A DNA stretch of 64,000 nucleotides from Aliiroseovarius halocynthiae. Its GTDB lineage: Bacteria; Pseudomonadota; Alphaproteobacteria; Rhodobacterales; Rhodobacteraceae. The stretch is from the NCBI RefSeq assembly GCF_007004645.1, contig NZ_ML660024.1, forward strand, positions 62,001 through 126,000. The letters run 5' to 3'. Below are positions 44,903 through 52,642 of the stretch, one piece after another. How positions within the stretch are numbered: the stretch's first letter is position 1; every line of letters starts with the position of its first letter. The translations under genes and the position numbers were made by a program. Under the pieces are notes generated by a model. That model searched no databases. It was not told the DNA's origin and saw only the letters and a list, made by a program, of their open reading frames with translations.

Positions 44903-45843
44903 ATACCGTTTTGAAGCAAGCACTTAAAGCTTGGGGCGCGCAGCATGTGCGGATGATCAAGGATCGCGAGAATGCGGTGCATGAAGTGCGGGTCGCAGGC
45001 AAGCCTGCGGCGCTGCGGTTGCACCGTCCGAGGTATCAATCTGCGGCCGCCATTCAGTCAGAACTCGATTGGATGGACGCGCTGGCTGCGAAGGGGATGC
45101 AGGTGCCCTCGCCCATCCCGACGACGGGTGGAGAGCTCGTCTTTTCTGTGGGCGCCGACCAGTTGGCGACGATGGTGACGTGGGTCGATGGCGCGCCAAT
45201 TGGGGAAGGTGGCGTGCCGATGGAAGGCTCGGCAGAGGAGCAGGCCGCGCTGTACCGAAAGGTCGGGACAGAGCTTGCGAAACTGCACAATCTGACGGAC
45301 GGGATCACCCTGCCCGAGGGCTTCACCCGGCACCGTTGGGACATCCCGGGACTGCTGGGGGAAGACCCGTTTTGGGGGCGGTTTTGGGAGTGTCCGGCAC
45401 TGAACGAGGACGACCGGAACATGGTTCTGCGGGCGCGGGCTGTGGCGCATGATTTGGCCTCGGTCTTCCTTGAAAATGGGGCGGATTTTGGGTTGATCCA
45501 CGCGGATGCTCTGCGCGAGAATGTATTCACAGACAACGACACCCTAACCCTGATCGACTTTGACGATGCAGGGTTTGGCTTTCGTCTGTATGACCTTGCA
45601 GTGATGATGACCCAGAACGTTGACGAGCCCGCATATGAGGCGATCAAAACGGCGGCGCTGGCAGGGTATCGGGAGCATCGAGCGCTGAGCCAAGAGGCGG
45701 AAGACCTGCTGCCCATGTTCCTGATGATGCGCCGCTTTGCCTCGATGGGCTGGGCGGTTCCGCGATACGACCCGACCGGCCCCGAGGTCGCCAGCTATAC
45801 CCAAAAAGCCGTCACCGCCGCCCGGAATTTCCTTGGGGGATGA
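44899..45843 (+). CDS. APH-family phosphotransferase (small-molecule kinase)
   Basis: A 314-residue kinase of the aminoglycoside phosphotransferase / choline kinase fold. The catalytic loop is FGLIHADALRENVFTDND (H-x-D-x-x-x-x-N, near residue 195), followed by LTLIDFDDAGFGFRLYDLAVM with the metal-binding aspartate. Homoserine kinase II, hydroxylysine kinase (AGPHD1) and methylthioribose kinase share this plan. Translational coupling to the class III PLP enzyme suggests that it phosphorylates an amino alcohol or hydroxy-amino acid that the partner then splits. An antibiotic-resistance role is unlikely in this context. Confidence 0.87.
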   Translation: MNTVLKQALKAWGAQHVRMIKDRENAVHEVRVAGKPAALRLHRPRYQSAAAIQSELDWMDALAAKGMQVPSPIPTTGGELVFSVGADQLATMVTWVDGAPIGEGGVPMEGSAEEQAALYRKVGTELAKLHNLTDGITLPEGFTRHRWDIPGLLGEDPFWGRFWECPALNEDDRNMVLRARAVAHDLASVFLENGADFGLIHADALRENVFTDNDTLTLIDFDDAGFGFRLYDLAVMMTQNVDEPAYEAIKTAALAGYREHRALSQEAEDLLPMFLMMRRFASMGWAVPRYDPTGPEVASYTQKAVTAARNFLGG

Positions 45844-45897
45844 GGGCCGCGTGACGAGCGGACATGTTTAAACCTTCTAACGTGGGACGGGGCCGGG

Positions 45898-45924
45898 TTT
45901 TGAAGGTTTTGAAGGTTTTGAAGG
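45898..45924. repeat. Three tandem copies of a 9-bp unit
   Basis: TTTTGAAGG is repeated exactly three times at 45898-45906, 45907-45915 and 45916-45924. It lies between the kinase gene and the convergent pentapeptide-repeat/hydrolase gene, at the edge of AT-richer DNA. Copy number may vary between strains by slippage. No coding role is seen. Confidence 0.75.
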
Positions 45925-45944
45925 TGGTCTATTCAAAGTGAACT

Positions 45945-47489
45945 TTATCCTCGAATTTTCCAATGGTAGTCGCCGGAAACTGAAACTAGCCCATGACGGT
46001 CAACAGGGGCGTGACCATGCTTGAGAATATTGAACATGTCTGTGAGAACTATCCGATTGTCTGAGACATAAGCATGCGAGATAAAATCATCTAACTCTAG
46101 ATCGCTTACGACCACAGTATCCATACCCATGAACACGTATGTGGGTGGAGCAATTCCAACCCTTGGAAACTCATGTAACCACGTTGAAAGCTGCAACGCT
46201 TTGTCTTTGTCGGAAACATAAGACGTAGTTCTATCGGCATGCTTCACCAGGTGCGGGGCAAGGTGAGGCATTAAGTTCGTGTCTACATCTGCCGCCGCTA
46301 GAATGATTTGACTAATACTTTCGAGTGCAGTCGATTTCCTCGCAACCAATTGCTCTAGCGCACCAAGCAAGCATCGGCACCCCATACTGTGAGCAATTAC
46401 ATTGACACCAATGTCGCCAACATGAAGAACATGGCTTTCGATGAAATCGGCAAGCGCATATTTGCTATGTTCAACCGAAGCTTCATCTGCGGGGTATCCT
46501 AGAAGCTTGCCCTTGGAGGGCCACGAAAACAAGCCTATGCCTTGGCCGATTCCTAGATGGAGACCGATCTGTGCCGCTCGCAACACCCCTTCCTCGAAAG
46601 TGGTATTGTAGCCATGCACAAAGATCGTAGGTCGTGCTTTTTCCTTCATTTTTTCAGCAGTTCTGACAAGATGCGACCAGAACAATGCATCGTTTAGCTC
46701 AATGTAGTTTTCAATTCTTAAGCTTGCGTCTTTTTTGTTAAACAAACGCTTCCAGAGCCGAGAGCCAATAAAGCCAAGGCTCTTTTCCTCCGGCAGTATA
46801 ACCTCGCAGAGACCAAGGCTTGTGGTTGTGGCCTTATGGCTGTCGTATCCCACTAATTCGCCACGTTCATAGATCGGGCGGCGTGTTGTCCCATAGTAGA
46901 CATCATACTTCGCTTTCCGGGTCCGATCATCTTCTACCGCACTTCGTTGGATATCACCGGCCCGCTCCGGCAGCTTAGCTATCTTTGCTTCGTTATACGT
47001 TGCAACTGTCGCATATTCGCGAAAGCTCTGGTCACCAATGGCTTCCCTCTGGCTCTCGGAAAGCGCGGTTTCAACAAATTCGGTCCCAATGACTTCAGCT
47101 TCGTAAAGCCGTGCCTCAGTTAAATCGGTTTCTTGGAAAACTGCGTTACCGAAGAGAGCCCTAGTTCCATCAATTGCTGTCAGATCAGCGCGTATGAATT
47201 TTGCATTCTCAAAGTTGGATTTAGATAAGTCGGCACCGCACAGTTTTGCGTCGGAGAAGTTCGCTCTGGCAAAATTCATATCCGAGAGATCTGCATCCTT
47301 CAGATCAGCGCCCGATAGGTCAATTCTCTCAAAAGTTCTTGATGTTTTAGGCTGATCTCGAAAGTCGTGAGGAAGGTGTTGGAAAAACCGGATTCCTGAT
47401 AAGTCTGGCCTGAAATCAATTCGCTTACGCCGGAGGTTCCATTTGCTTACACCTTCCGCAAGCCATTTCACGTGCCATTCATTTGCCAT
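45945..47489 (-). CDS. Pentapeptide-repeat protein fused to a DUF900-like alpha/beta hydrolase
   Basis: A 514-residue cytoplasmic-looking protein. About residues 52-145 are pentapeptide repeats (A(D/N)LxxxxF pattern: LSGADLKDADLSDMNFARANF and following), forming a right-handed beta-helix. Residues about 285-490 are an alpha/beta hydrolase of the DUF900 type: PTIFVHGYNTTFEEG (oxyanion region), VNVIAHSMGCRCLLGAL with the nucleophile serine in A-H-S-M-G, and LAAADVDTNLM with a likely acid residue; a His near the C-terminus (SGDYHWK) may complete the triad. DNA here is AT-richer than around it, suggesting acquisition. Substrate and role are unknown. Confidence 0.8.
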   Translation of the reverse strand: MANEWHVKWLAEGVSKWNLRRKRIDFRPDLSGIRFFQHLPHDFRDQPKTSRTFERIDLSGADLKDADLSDMNFARANFSDAKLCGADLSKSNFENAKFIRADLTAIDGTRALFGNAVFQETDLTEARLYEAEVIGTEFVETALSESQREAIGDQSFREYATVATYNEAKIAKLPERAGDIQRSAVEDDRTRKAKYDVYYGTTRRPIYERGELVGYDSHKATTTSLGLCEVILPEEKSLGFIGSRLWKRLFNKKDASLRIENYIELNDALFWSHLVRTAEKMKEKARPTIFVHGYNTTFEEGVLRAAQIGLHLGIGQGIGLFSWPSKGKLLGYPADEASVEHSKYALADFIESHVLHVGDIGVNVIAHSMGCRCLLGALEQLVARKSTALESISQIILAAADVDTNLMPHLAPHLVKHADRTTSYVSDKDKALQLSTWLHEFPRVGIAPPTYVFMGMDTVVVSDLELDDFISHAYVSDNRIVLTDMFNILKHGHAPVDRHGLVSVSGDYHWKIRG

Positions 47490-47580
47490 TGGTAATTACT
47501 CAATATCAACCATATCACAATGCAACAAACATCCATGAATGATTTAACGATGGCAATAGAAATGCAACCCTAAGGTGGGT

Positions 47581-48873
47581 CTAAACAACAACCTCCATTC
47601 CCACCTGTTCGCCAACCCCAAACACACGCTTATAGCGCGCGATCTCATCCTTGGGCCCCATCGCCTTGTTGGGATTGTCGGAGAGCTTCACCGTCGCCCT
47701 CCCATTCGCTTTCACCGCTTTGCAGACCAGCGAGAACGGGGCGAGGGCATTGTCGGGGACGAGATCTCGGAAATCGTTCGTCAGCAGGGTTCCCCAGCCG
47801 AAGCTGGTGCGGACGCGGCCTGCGAATTGTTGGTGCAGTTCGATGATTTTGTCAGTGTCCAGACCGTCCGAGAAGATGACCATTTTCTGGGTCGGATCCT
47901 CGCCCCGGGATTTCCACCAGTTGATGGCGGTCTCGGCGCCCGTCGCGGGGTCTCCGCTGTCGATGCGGATGCCGGTCCAGCCGGCCAGCCAATCGGGCGC
48001 GTTGTCCAAAAAGCCCTGCGTGCCATAGGTGTCGGGCAAGATGATGCGCAGGTTTCCATCGTGTTCCTCGTGCCAATCGGCAAGTACGTCATAGGGGGCC
48101 TGCGCAAGCTCGGCGTCGCCCTGCGCAAGGGCCGCATAGACCATGGGCAGTTCGTGGGCGTTGGTGCCGATGGCTTCGATGTCGCGCTTCATGGCGATGT
48201 GGCAGTTTGAGGTGCCAACGAAGCTGCCCGGCAGCCCCTCCATCGCGGCCTGCACGCACCAGTCCTGCCAGAGGTAAGAGTGGCGGCGGCGGGTGCCAAA
48301 ATCGGCAAGGCGCAGGCCGTCGAGGGTGCGGAGGCGTGCGATCTTCTCCCACGCGCGGGTCATGGCGCGGGCGTAAAGCACTTGCAGTTCGAACTTGCCC
48401 ATGCCGCGCAGGACGGCGCGCGAGCGTAGCTCCATGAGGACGGAGAGCGCGGGGATTTCCCACAGCATGACCTCGGGCCAGGAGCCTTCGAAGGTGAGTT
48501 CGTATTGGTCGCCCACGCGTTCAAGGTGGTAGGCGGGAAGGTGCATGTTCTCGAACCACTCCATGAAGTCCGAGCGAAACATCTGGCGTTTGCCGTAGAA
48601 GGTGTTGCCGCGCAGCCATGTGCTTTCGCCGCGCGACAGGGTGAGCGAGCGGATGTGGTCCAATTGCTCGCGCAGTTCACCTTCGTCGATTAGGTCGGCC
48701 AAGGGCACGTGTTTCGAGCGGTTGATCAGGCTGAAGGTGACCTGGGCGTCGGGCTTGTTGCGGAAGACCGACTGGCACATCAGAAGCTTGTAGAAATCCG
48801 TGTCGATCAGCGAACGGACGATCGGGTCGATCTTGAAGCTGTGATTGTAGACGCGGGTGGCAATGTCAACCAT
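47581..48873 (-). CDS. pncB: Nicotinate phosphoribosyltransferase
   Basis: A 430-residue enzyme converting nicotinate, PRPP and ATP to nicotinate mononucleotide in NAD salvage. RSLIDTDFYKLLMCQSVF near the N-terminus, DFGTRRRHSYLWQDW near residue 190, GTSNCHIAMKRDIEAIGTNAHELPM (near 215-240, with the phospho-accepting histidine region) and RIDSGDPATGAE with VIFSDGLDTDKI are all classic PncB. The start ATG at 48871-48873 is one base from the pncA stop, and its GGAGG ribosome site lies within the end of pncA. pncA and pncB therefore form a two-gene operon turning nicotinamide into NaMN. Confidence 0.96.
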   Translation of the reverse strand: MVDIATRVYNHSFKIDPIVRSLIDTDFYKLLMCQSVFRNKPDAQVTFSLINRSKHVPLADLIDEGELREQLDHIRSLTLSRGESTWLRGNTFYGKRQMFRSDFMEWFENMHLPAYHLERVGDQYELTFEGSWPEVMLWEIPALSVLMELRSRAVLRGMGKFELQVLYARAMTRAWEKIARLRTLDGLRLADFGTRRRHSYLWQDWCVQAAMEGLPGSFVGTSNCHIAMKRDIEAIGTNAHELPMVYAALAQGDAELAQAPYDVLADWHEEHDGNLRIILPDTYGTQGFLDNAPDWLAGWTGIRIDSGDPATGAETAINWWKSRGEDPTQKMVIFSDGLDTDKIIELHQQFAGRVRTSFGWGTLLTNDFRDLVPDNALAPFSLVCKAVKANGRATVKLSDNPNKAMGPKDEIARYKRVFGVGEQVGMEVVV

Positions 48874-48874
48874 G

Positions 48875-49483
48875 TTAAGCCTCCAATTTCACGCCTGCGG
48901 CGCGCATGTTGTCACGGGCTGCGGCGAGGGATCCATCAAGGTCGATGGCGCGGCAGGCGGCCCCTAACACGGTAACGTCGAAACCGAGTTTAGCCCCGTC
49001 GATGGCCGAGTACGCAACGCAGAAATCAGTGGCGAGGCCAACCATGGTCAGTTTGGTGACGCCACGGGTGCGCAGGTAGCCTTCTAACCCGGTGGGGGTG
49101 GTCCGGTCATTCTCGAAGAAAGCGGAATAGCTGTCGATCTGCGGACGGAAGCCCTTGCGGATTACCATGTCGGCGGGGTCGGTCAGAAGGTCCTTGTGGA
49201 AGGCCGCGCCGTCGGTGCCCTGCACGCAGTGATCAGGCCAGAGGACTTGGGTGCCATATGGCATCTCGGTCGTCTCGAACGGGGCTTTGCCATCGTGGGA
49301 CGTGGCGAAAGACGAATGGCCTGCCGGGTGCCAATCCTGCGTGAAGACTTTAACCGCGTAGTCGGGCAGCATGGCGTTGATCAAGGGGACGATTCGATCG
49401 CCCTCAGAAACAGCAAGTGCGCCGTCGGGGCAGAAATCGTTCTGCACGTCGATCACGATCAGGGCTTCATCTGCATTGCGCAT
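48875..49483 (-). CDS. pncA: Nicotinamidase PncA
   Basis: A 202-residue isochorismatase-fold amidase that hydrolyses nicotinamide to nicotinate. ALIVIDVQNDFCPDGALAV (near residues 7-25) carries the catalytic aspartate; the zinc-binding D-x-H is in TQDWHPAGHSSF (near 48-58); the lysine is in MVIRKGF; and the catalytic cysteine is in VGLATDFCVAYSA (near 148). These complete the Asp-Lys-Cys triad and the metal site. The ATG at 49481-49483 follows AAGGAGGACCGCCC. It is the first gene of the pncA-pncB operon. Confidence 0.96.
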   Translation of the reverse strand: MRNADEALIVIDVQNDFCPDGALAVSEGDRIVPLINAMLPDYAVKVFTQDWHPAGHSSFATSHDGKAPFETTEMPYGTQVLWPDHCVQGTDGAAFHKDLLTDPADMVIRKGFRPQIDSYSAFFENDRTTPTGLEGYLRTRGVTKLTMVGLATDFCVAYSAIDGAKLGFDVTVLGAACRAIDLDGSLAAARDNMRAAGVKLEA

Positions 49484-49583
49484 GGGCGGTCCTCCTTGAA
49501 ACTCAATGGGTAAGGACAGCGCGCAGCATGGTCAAGTGACCGACCTTCTTGCTGCGTTTTCAGAAGGATTCCGAACAGGACAA

Positions 49584-50687
49584 TCAGAGACGGCTTACGT
49601 CGAAAGCTGCGCCAGTCAGTTGACGTAGCAACAACAGCAGCGTTCTGCCAGCGGCAACCGAGCTTTCGGTCACAAGAACTGTGTCCTTGCTGTGAATCTG
49701 GAGCTTGCCCGCGCTGAACAGGCCATCAGCAGTCGTCAGATCAATGACGAATACGCTGCGCGCGTTATCTGGCCCCTTATCATCCTGCCTCACGGCAGAC
49801 TGCGGATATTCACGCAAAATCAGGATCCCTTTGGGGTTAGCGCGCGCATCCGAAAGGCCGCCGATGAGTGACATTGCATCCAACGCAGAAATCTCAGACT
49901 TCGTGAACGGGATTATTGCTTCTTTCGAGGCCGCCCCCAAAGAACGGAAATATCGACGATCGTCTTCGACGGCCAGCTTGTCGCCCGGACGCAGGAACGT
50001 GTCATATGAAGCGCTCGACATGACCTGATCGAGTGGACGCAAATAGGTACGGTTACCGCGGATCAGCTTCACGCTGGGATTTTTGAGGTTCTTGTCCGGT
50101 CCACCTGACGCCGCAATGGCATTCAGAACAGAAAAGCTTGGATCATCCAAAGTAATAGGGCCAGGGCGTGTGACACCGGACACGACTGAAACTGTGCCAC
50201 GAGTGCCCTGTTTGATATTCAACTGCACTTGAGCCGATGGAATGACCTCGGAATATTTCCTCTGAATACGGGCACGGGCCGCTGAATGGGGCATGCCTGC
50301 AATATGTACGCTCCCTACGAAGGGCAAGAAGATGGTACCACCAGCCGACACCTGCATGTCCCGCATCTGAACGGTGTTTTGGTCCGGCGTAGACAGAAGT
50401 GAGGATTCTTCGCTGTCCCAGACAATGACATCAACGCGATCAAATTCTCTGATAGGCTTTTCCACAGGCGCCGAACCACGCGATGGCCAAGAGTAATTTC
50501 CGTCGCTGTTTGGAGCAGGCCAACGCGAAATCGCTGGCAAATTTGCCTTGGTCACATTGTAAATAGCCAAATCAGATCTAGTTTCAGGGCTCCCCCCCCC
50601 TATGATCTCTGACTGAATTGCTGCGCCCCGCGGCGCACCACAGCCAACCAACAAAAGGGCCCAAACCGCAACTAAAACAAAACGCAT
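49584..50687 (-). CDS. Wza-like polysaccharide export lipoprotein
   Basis: A 367-residue outer-membrane export protein. The signal ends LLLVGCG, a lipobox with the lipid-modified cysteine at about 16. A polysaccharide export domain (about 75-160, FDRVDVIVWDSEE then GGTIFLPFVGSVHIAG) is followed by two SLBB-like domains (about 165-250 and 265-360). It should form the periplasmic-to-surface channel for an exopolysaccharide. No Wzc-type kinase or flippase/polymerase is seen nearby. The coding strand has nine G in a row at 50600-50592 (codons near residue 30), a possible phase-variation tract. The ATG at 50685-50687 was preferred because it precedes the signal peptide. Confidence 0.87.
   Translation of the reverse strand: MRFVLVAVWALLLVGCGAPRGAAIQSEIIGGGSPETRSDLAIYNVTKANLPAISRWPAPNSDGNYSWPSRGSAPVEKPIREFDRVDVIVWDSEESSLLSTPDQNTVQMRDMQVSAGGTIFLPFVGSVHIAGMPHSAARARIQRKYSEVIPSAQVQLNIKQGTRGTVSVVSGVTRPGPITLDDPSFSVLNAIAASGGPDKNLKNPSVKLIRGNRTYLRPLDQVMSSASYDTFLRPGDKLAVEDDRRYFRSLGAASKEAIIPFTKSEISALDAMSLIGGLSDARANPKGILILREYPQSAVRQDDKGPDNARSVFVIDLTTADGLFSAGKLQIHSKDTVLVTESSVAAGRTLLLLLRQLTGAAFDVSRL
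50592..50600 (-). repeat. G9 homopolymer tract inside the Wza-like gene
   Basis: Nine consecutive C on the plus strand (G9 on the coding strand) encode three glycines just after the signal peptide. The reading frame is intact here. Loss or gain of one base by polymerase slippage would frameshift the gene after about 30 codons. This is the only homopolymer of that length I noticed in the window. Confidence 0.85.
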
Positions 50688-51079
50688 ACACGAAACCCCC
50701 AAGGTGTCTTTTGGCTTAAAGCAGCAAACCAACTGCTGCGCACCTTAGTAACGCGGCCAGAATATCTCAAGCTCTGACGAGCGCAATTCGCGGTTAATTT
50801 CCGACTGTGCACAAAATGAACTGGGTCATGTAAAAACTGCGCATCTTGACGCGCTCATCACCACCAGGGCCAAACATCTGGGGCTTCTACTGAAAGGAGA
50901 TGGTGCCTGATAGAGTATCGGGTTTCCAAGCCTACTCTAATCTTTTCACAGCGGCTAAGGAATGCACTGACATCAACCGCCAACTCCCATCTATATCAAC
51001 GGCATTGACAAGCCTAACATACTAAGGGGAGAACGCTACCAAGCAATGCGCACGCTCAGGTCAGATCAAGGTTTCGAAT
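50688..51079. other. Intergenic region between divergent export and glycosyltransferase genes
   Basis: Bases between the two divergent genes are AT-richer than average and should hold both promoters. A 41-codon frame at 50900-51025 has AAAGGAG touching its ATG, too close for normal initiation, and no recognisable sequence. I see no repeat or RNA structure that I can support. Confidence 0.5.
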
Positions 51080-52057
51080 ATGCACAACAACGCCAGCCCC
51101 AATGGCAGACTGGTTGCCGTTGTCGTGACCTTCAATCGGCTGGATAAGCTTAAGCTAGCGCTGACCAATCTGCTCGCGAACAGCCCAAGTGGATTGGCAC
51201 ACATCGTTGTTGTAAACAATGCCAGCACCGATGGGACAGCGGAGTGGCTGGCCGCGCATAATGACCCGCGACTGGACGTCTTGACAAGCGCAACCAATCG
51301 CGGAGGTGCGGGCGGGTTCGAGCAGGGTTTGCAACGGGCGCTGTCCCGGCACAAGGCCGATTGGTATGTGGTCATGGATGACGACGCGTGGCCGGAGCCG
51401 GGCATGTTGGACCGCTTCATGGAACATCATCGACCCAACGATACTGCCGTAGCGGCGGCGGTGTATTATCCAGATGGCCGGATTTGTGAAATGAACCGCC
51501 CATCCAAAAATCCATTCTGGTCGCCAAGCACCTTCCTTAGCACATTGGTCAAACGCCGCGAGGGCTATCACATTCCGCCCAGCGCCTATACTGCCAAGCA
51601 GCCGACGCCGATCGACCTGACTTCTTTCGTGGGGTTGTTCATCTCAAAACGGATGTTAACGACGGCCGGGCTGCCCGATCCAGGACTGTTCATCTATGGC
51701 GATGACGTGATCTATACGCTGGGCTTACGAAAACAGGGGTTTAAGATCGAGTTCAACCCATTGATACGGTTCACCCACGATTGCTCGACCTTTCAGGATA
51801 ACAAGAAGAGGACTTATGAACCGCTGTGGAAAGTCTACTACGCGTATCGCAACGGCCTGATCATGTACCACAAAGCTGCAGGCATGCTCTTCTGGCCCCT
51901 TTTGCCGTTGCTGCTGCTAGCGTGGAGACAAGCCGCAAAACGCTATGGCGACAACAGAGAAGCCTATGAACGTTTGCGCAAAGCGGCAATATCTGATGGG
52001 CTGCGCCACCGGACATTGCGCAGCCATGCCGAGGTTGTGCAGCTAGCAAAGCGCTAA
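51080..52057 (+). CDS. GT2 glycosyltransferase, GlfT-like
   Basis: A 325-residue family 2 glycosyltransferase. VVVTFNRLDKLKLALTNLL opens the nucleotide-sugar fold (near 13), VNNASTDGTAEWL follows, and the metal-binding motif is WYVVMDDDAWPEP (near 95-107). LFIYGDDVIYTLGLRKQGF carries a late acidic motif, and WKVYYAYRNGLIMY near 255 resembles the galactofuranosyltransferase (GlfT) family. A hydrophobic segment near 275-290 (FWPLLPLLLLAW) may anchor it to the membrane. UDP-galactopyranose mutase is encoded 4.5 kb downstream, which supports UDP-galactofuranose as donor; rhamnosyl- or other transferase activity cannot be excluded. Confidence 0.88.
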   Translation: MHNNASPNGRLVAVVVTFNRLDKLKLALTNLLANSPSGLAHIVVVNNASTDGTAEWLAAHNDPRLDVLTSATNRGGAGGFEQGLQRALSRHKADWYVVMDDDAWPEPGMLDRFMEHHRPNDTAVAAAVYYPDGRICEMNRPSKNPFWSPSTFLSTLVKRREGYHIPPSAYTAKQPTPIDLTSFVGLFISKRMLTTAGLPDPGLFIYGDDVIYTLGLRKQGFKIEFNPLIRFTHDCSTFQDNKKRTYEPLWKVYYAYRNGLIMYHKAAGMLFWPLLPLLLLAWRQAAKRYGDNREAYERLRKAAISDGLRHRTLRSHAEVVQLAKR

Positions 52058-52071
52058 CCAAGCACCTTGCA

Positions 52072-52515
52072 CTACCAAATAGATTTCAAAGCGAACGCCA
52101 CCTTTGCCCTATGGCCCTCACTCAAATCGTGAATATCGTGCGTCTGTAGTCTGGTTCTGATATTTGTCTTCGCTGGTGGGGTAGGCGTGACAAACGTCAG
52201 CCCGCATAAATGATCCGGACGAGTTGTTGCTTCAAGAATAACGCATGCCCGCCTGGAAGATTGTTTTTCCAAGCTGACGGGCAGCAACTTGGAACAATAC
52301 TGGGGCGATTGATACTGATATTCCCCCCATGTTCGCCCAAATTTCTCTCCTCTCAGGCGAAAAGAACCTGCTAGATTAACTACCAGTCGTGGGAATAGGC
52401 GTTGAACATTTCGCCGTGTCCACTTTCCCAAGTGCACCCGGTTGGGTGTGTGGGACCGTGGCACCATCAGTCTTGACCCATACCTAAACCGCCAGCGTAA
52501 AGAGCTTCGGTTCAT
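52072..52515 (-). CDS. Doubtful ORF, faintly PilZ-like
   Basis: A 147-codon frame in a 585-base gap. TRRNVQRLFPRLVVNLAGSFRLRG (about residues 33-56) looks like the start of a PilZ domain (an R-x-x-x-R followed by V-x-L-x-G-x-F/R-L strands), which would bind cyclic di-GMP and suit a polysaccharide region. The second PilZ motif (D/N-x-S-x-x-G) is not convincing, the C-terminal half is not family-like, and no ribosome site precedes the ATG. It may be a decayed gene or no gene. Confidence 0.3.
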   Translation of the reverse strand: MNRSSLRWRFRYGSRLMVPRSHTPNRVHLGKWTRRNVQRLFPRLVVNLAGSFRLRGEKFGRTWGEYQYQSPQYCSKLLPVSLEKQSSRRACVILEATTRPDHLCGLTFVTPTPPAKTNIRTRLQTHDIHDLSEGHRAKVAFALKSIW

Positions 52516-52642
52516 TGTCAGCAGGGCTATACGCTAGTGAAACACGCAAAATGAAAAGTCGCTCATGGCGTAGACAACATCGGGCAAGCTCAAAATCTCA
52601 AGCATGTGCCGGCGCAAGGGAAAACTGCCTTTCTCAATGCCC

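Noticed and set aside
50900-51025. 41-codon frame MVPDRVSGFQ...
   Set aside because: AAAGGAG abuts the ATG with no spacing, there is no recognisable sequence, and conservation cannot be tested here.
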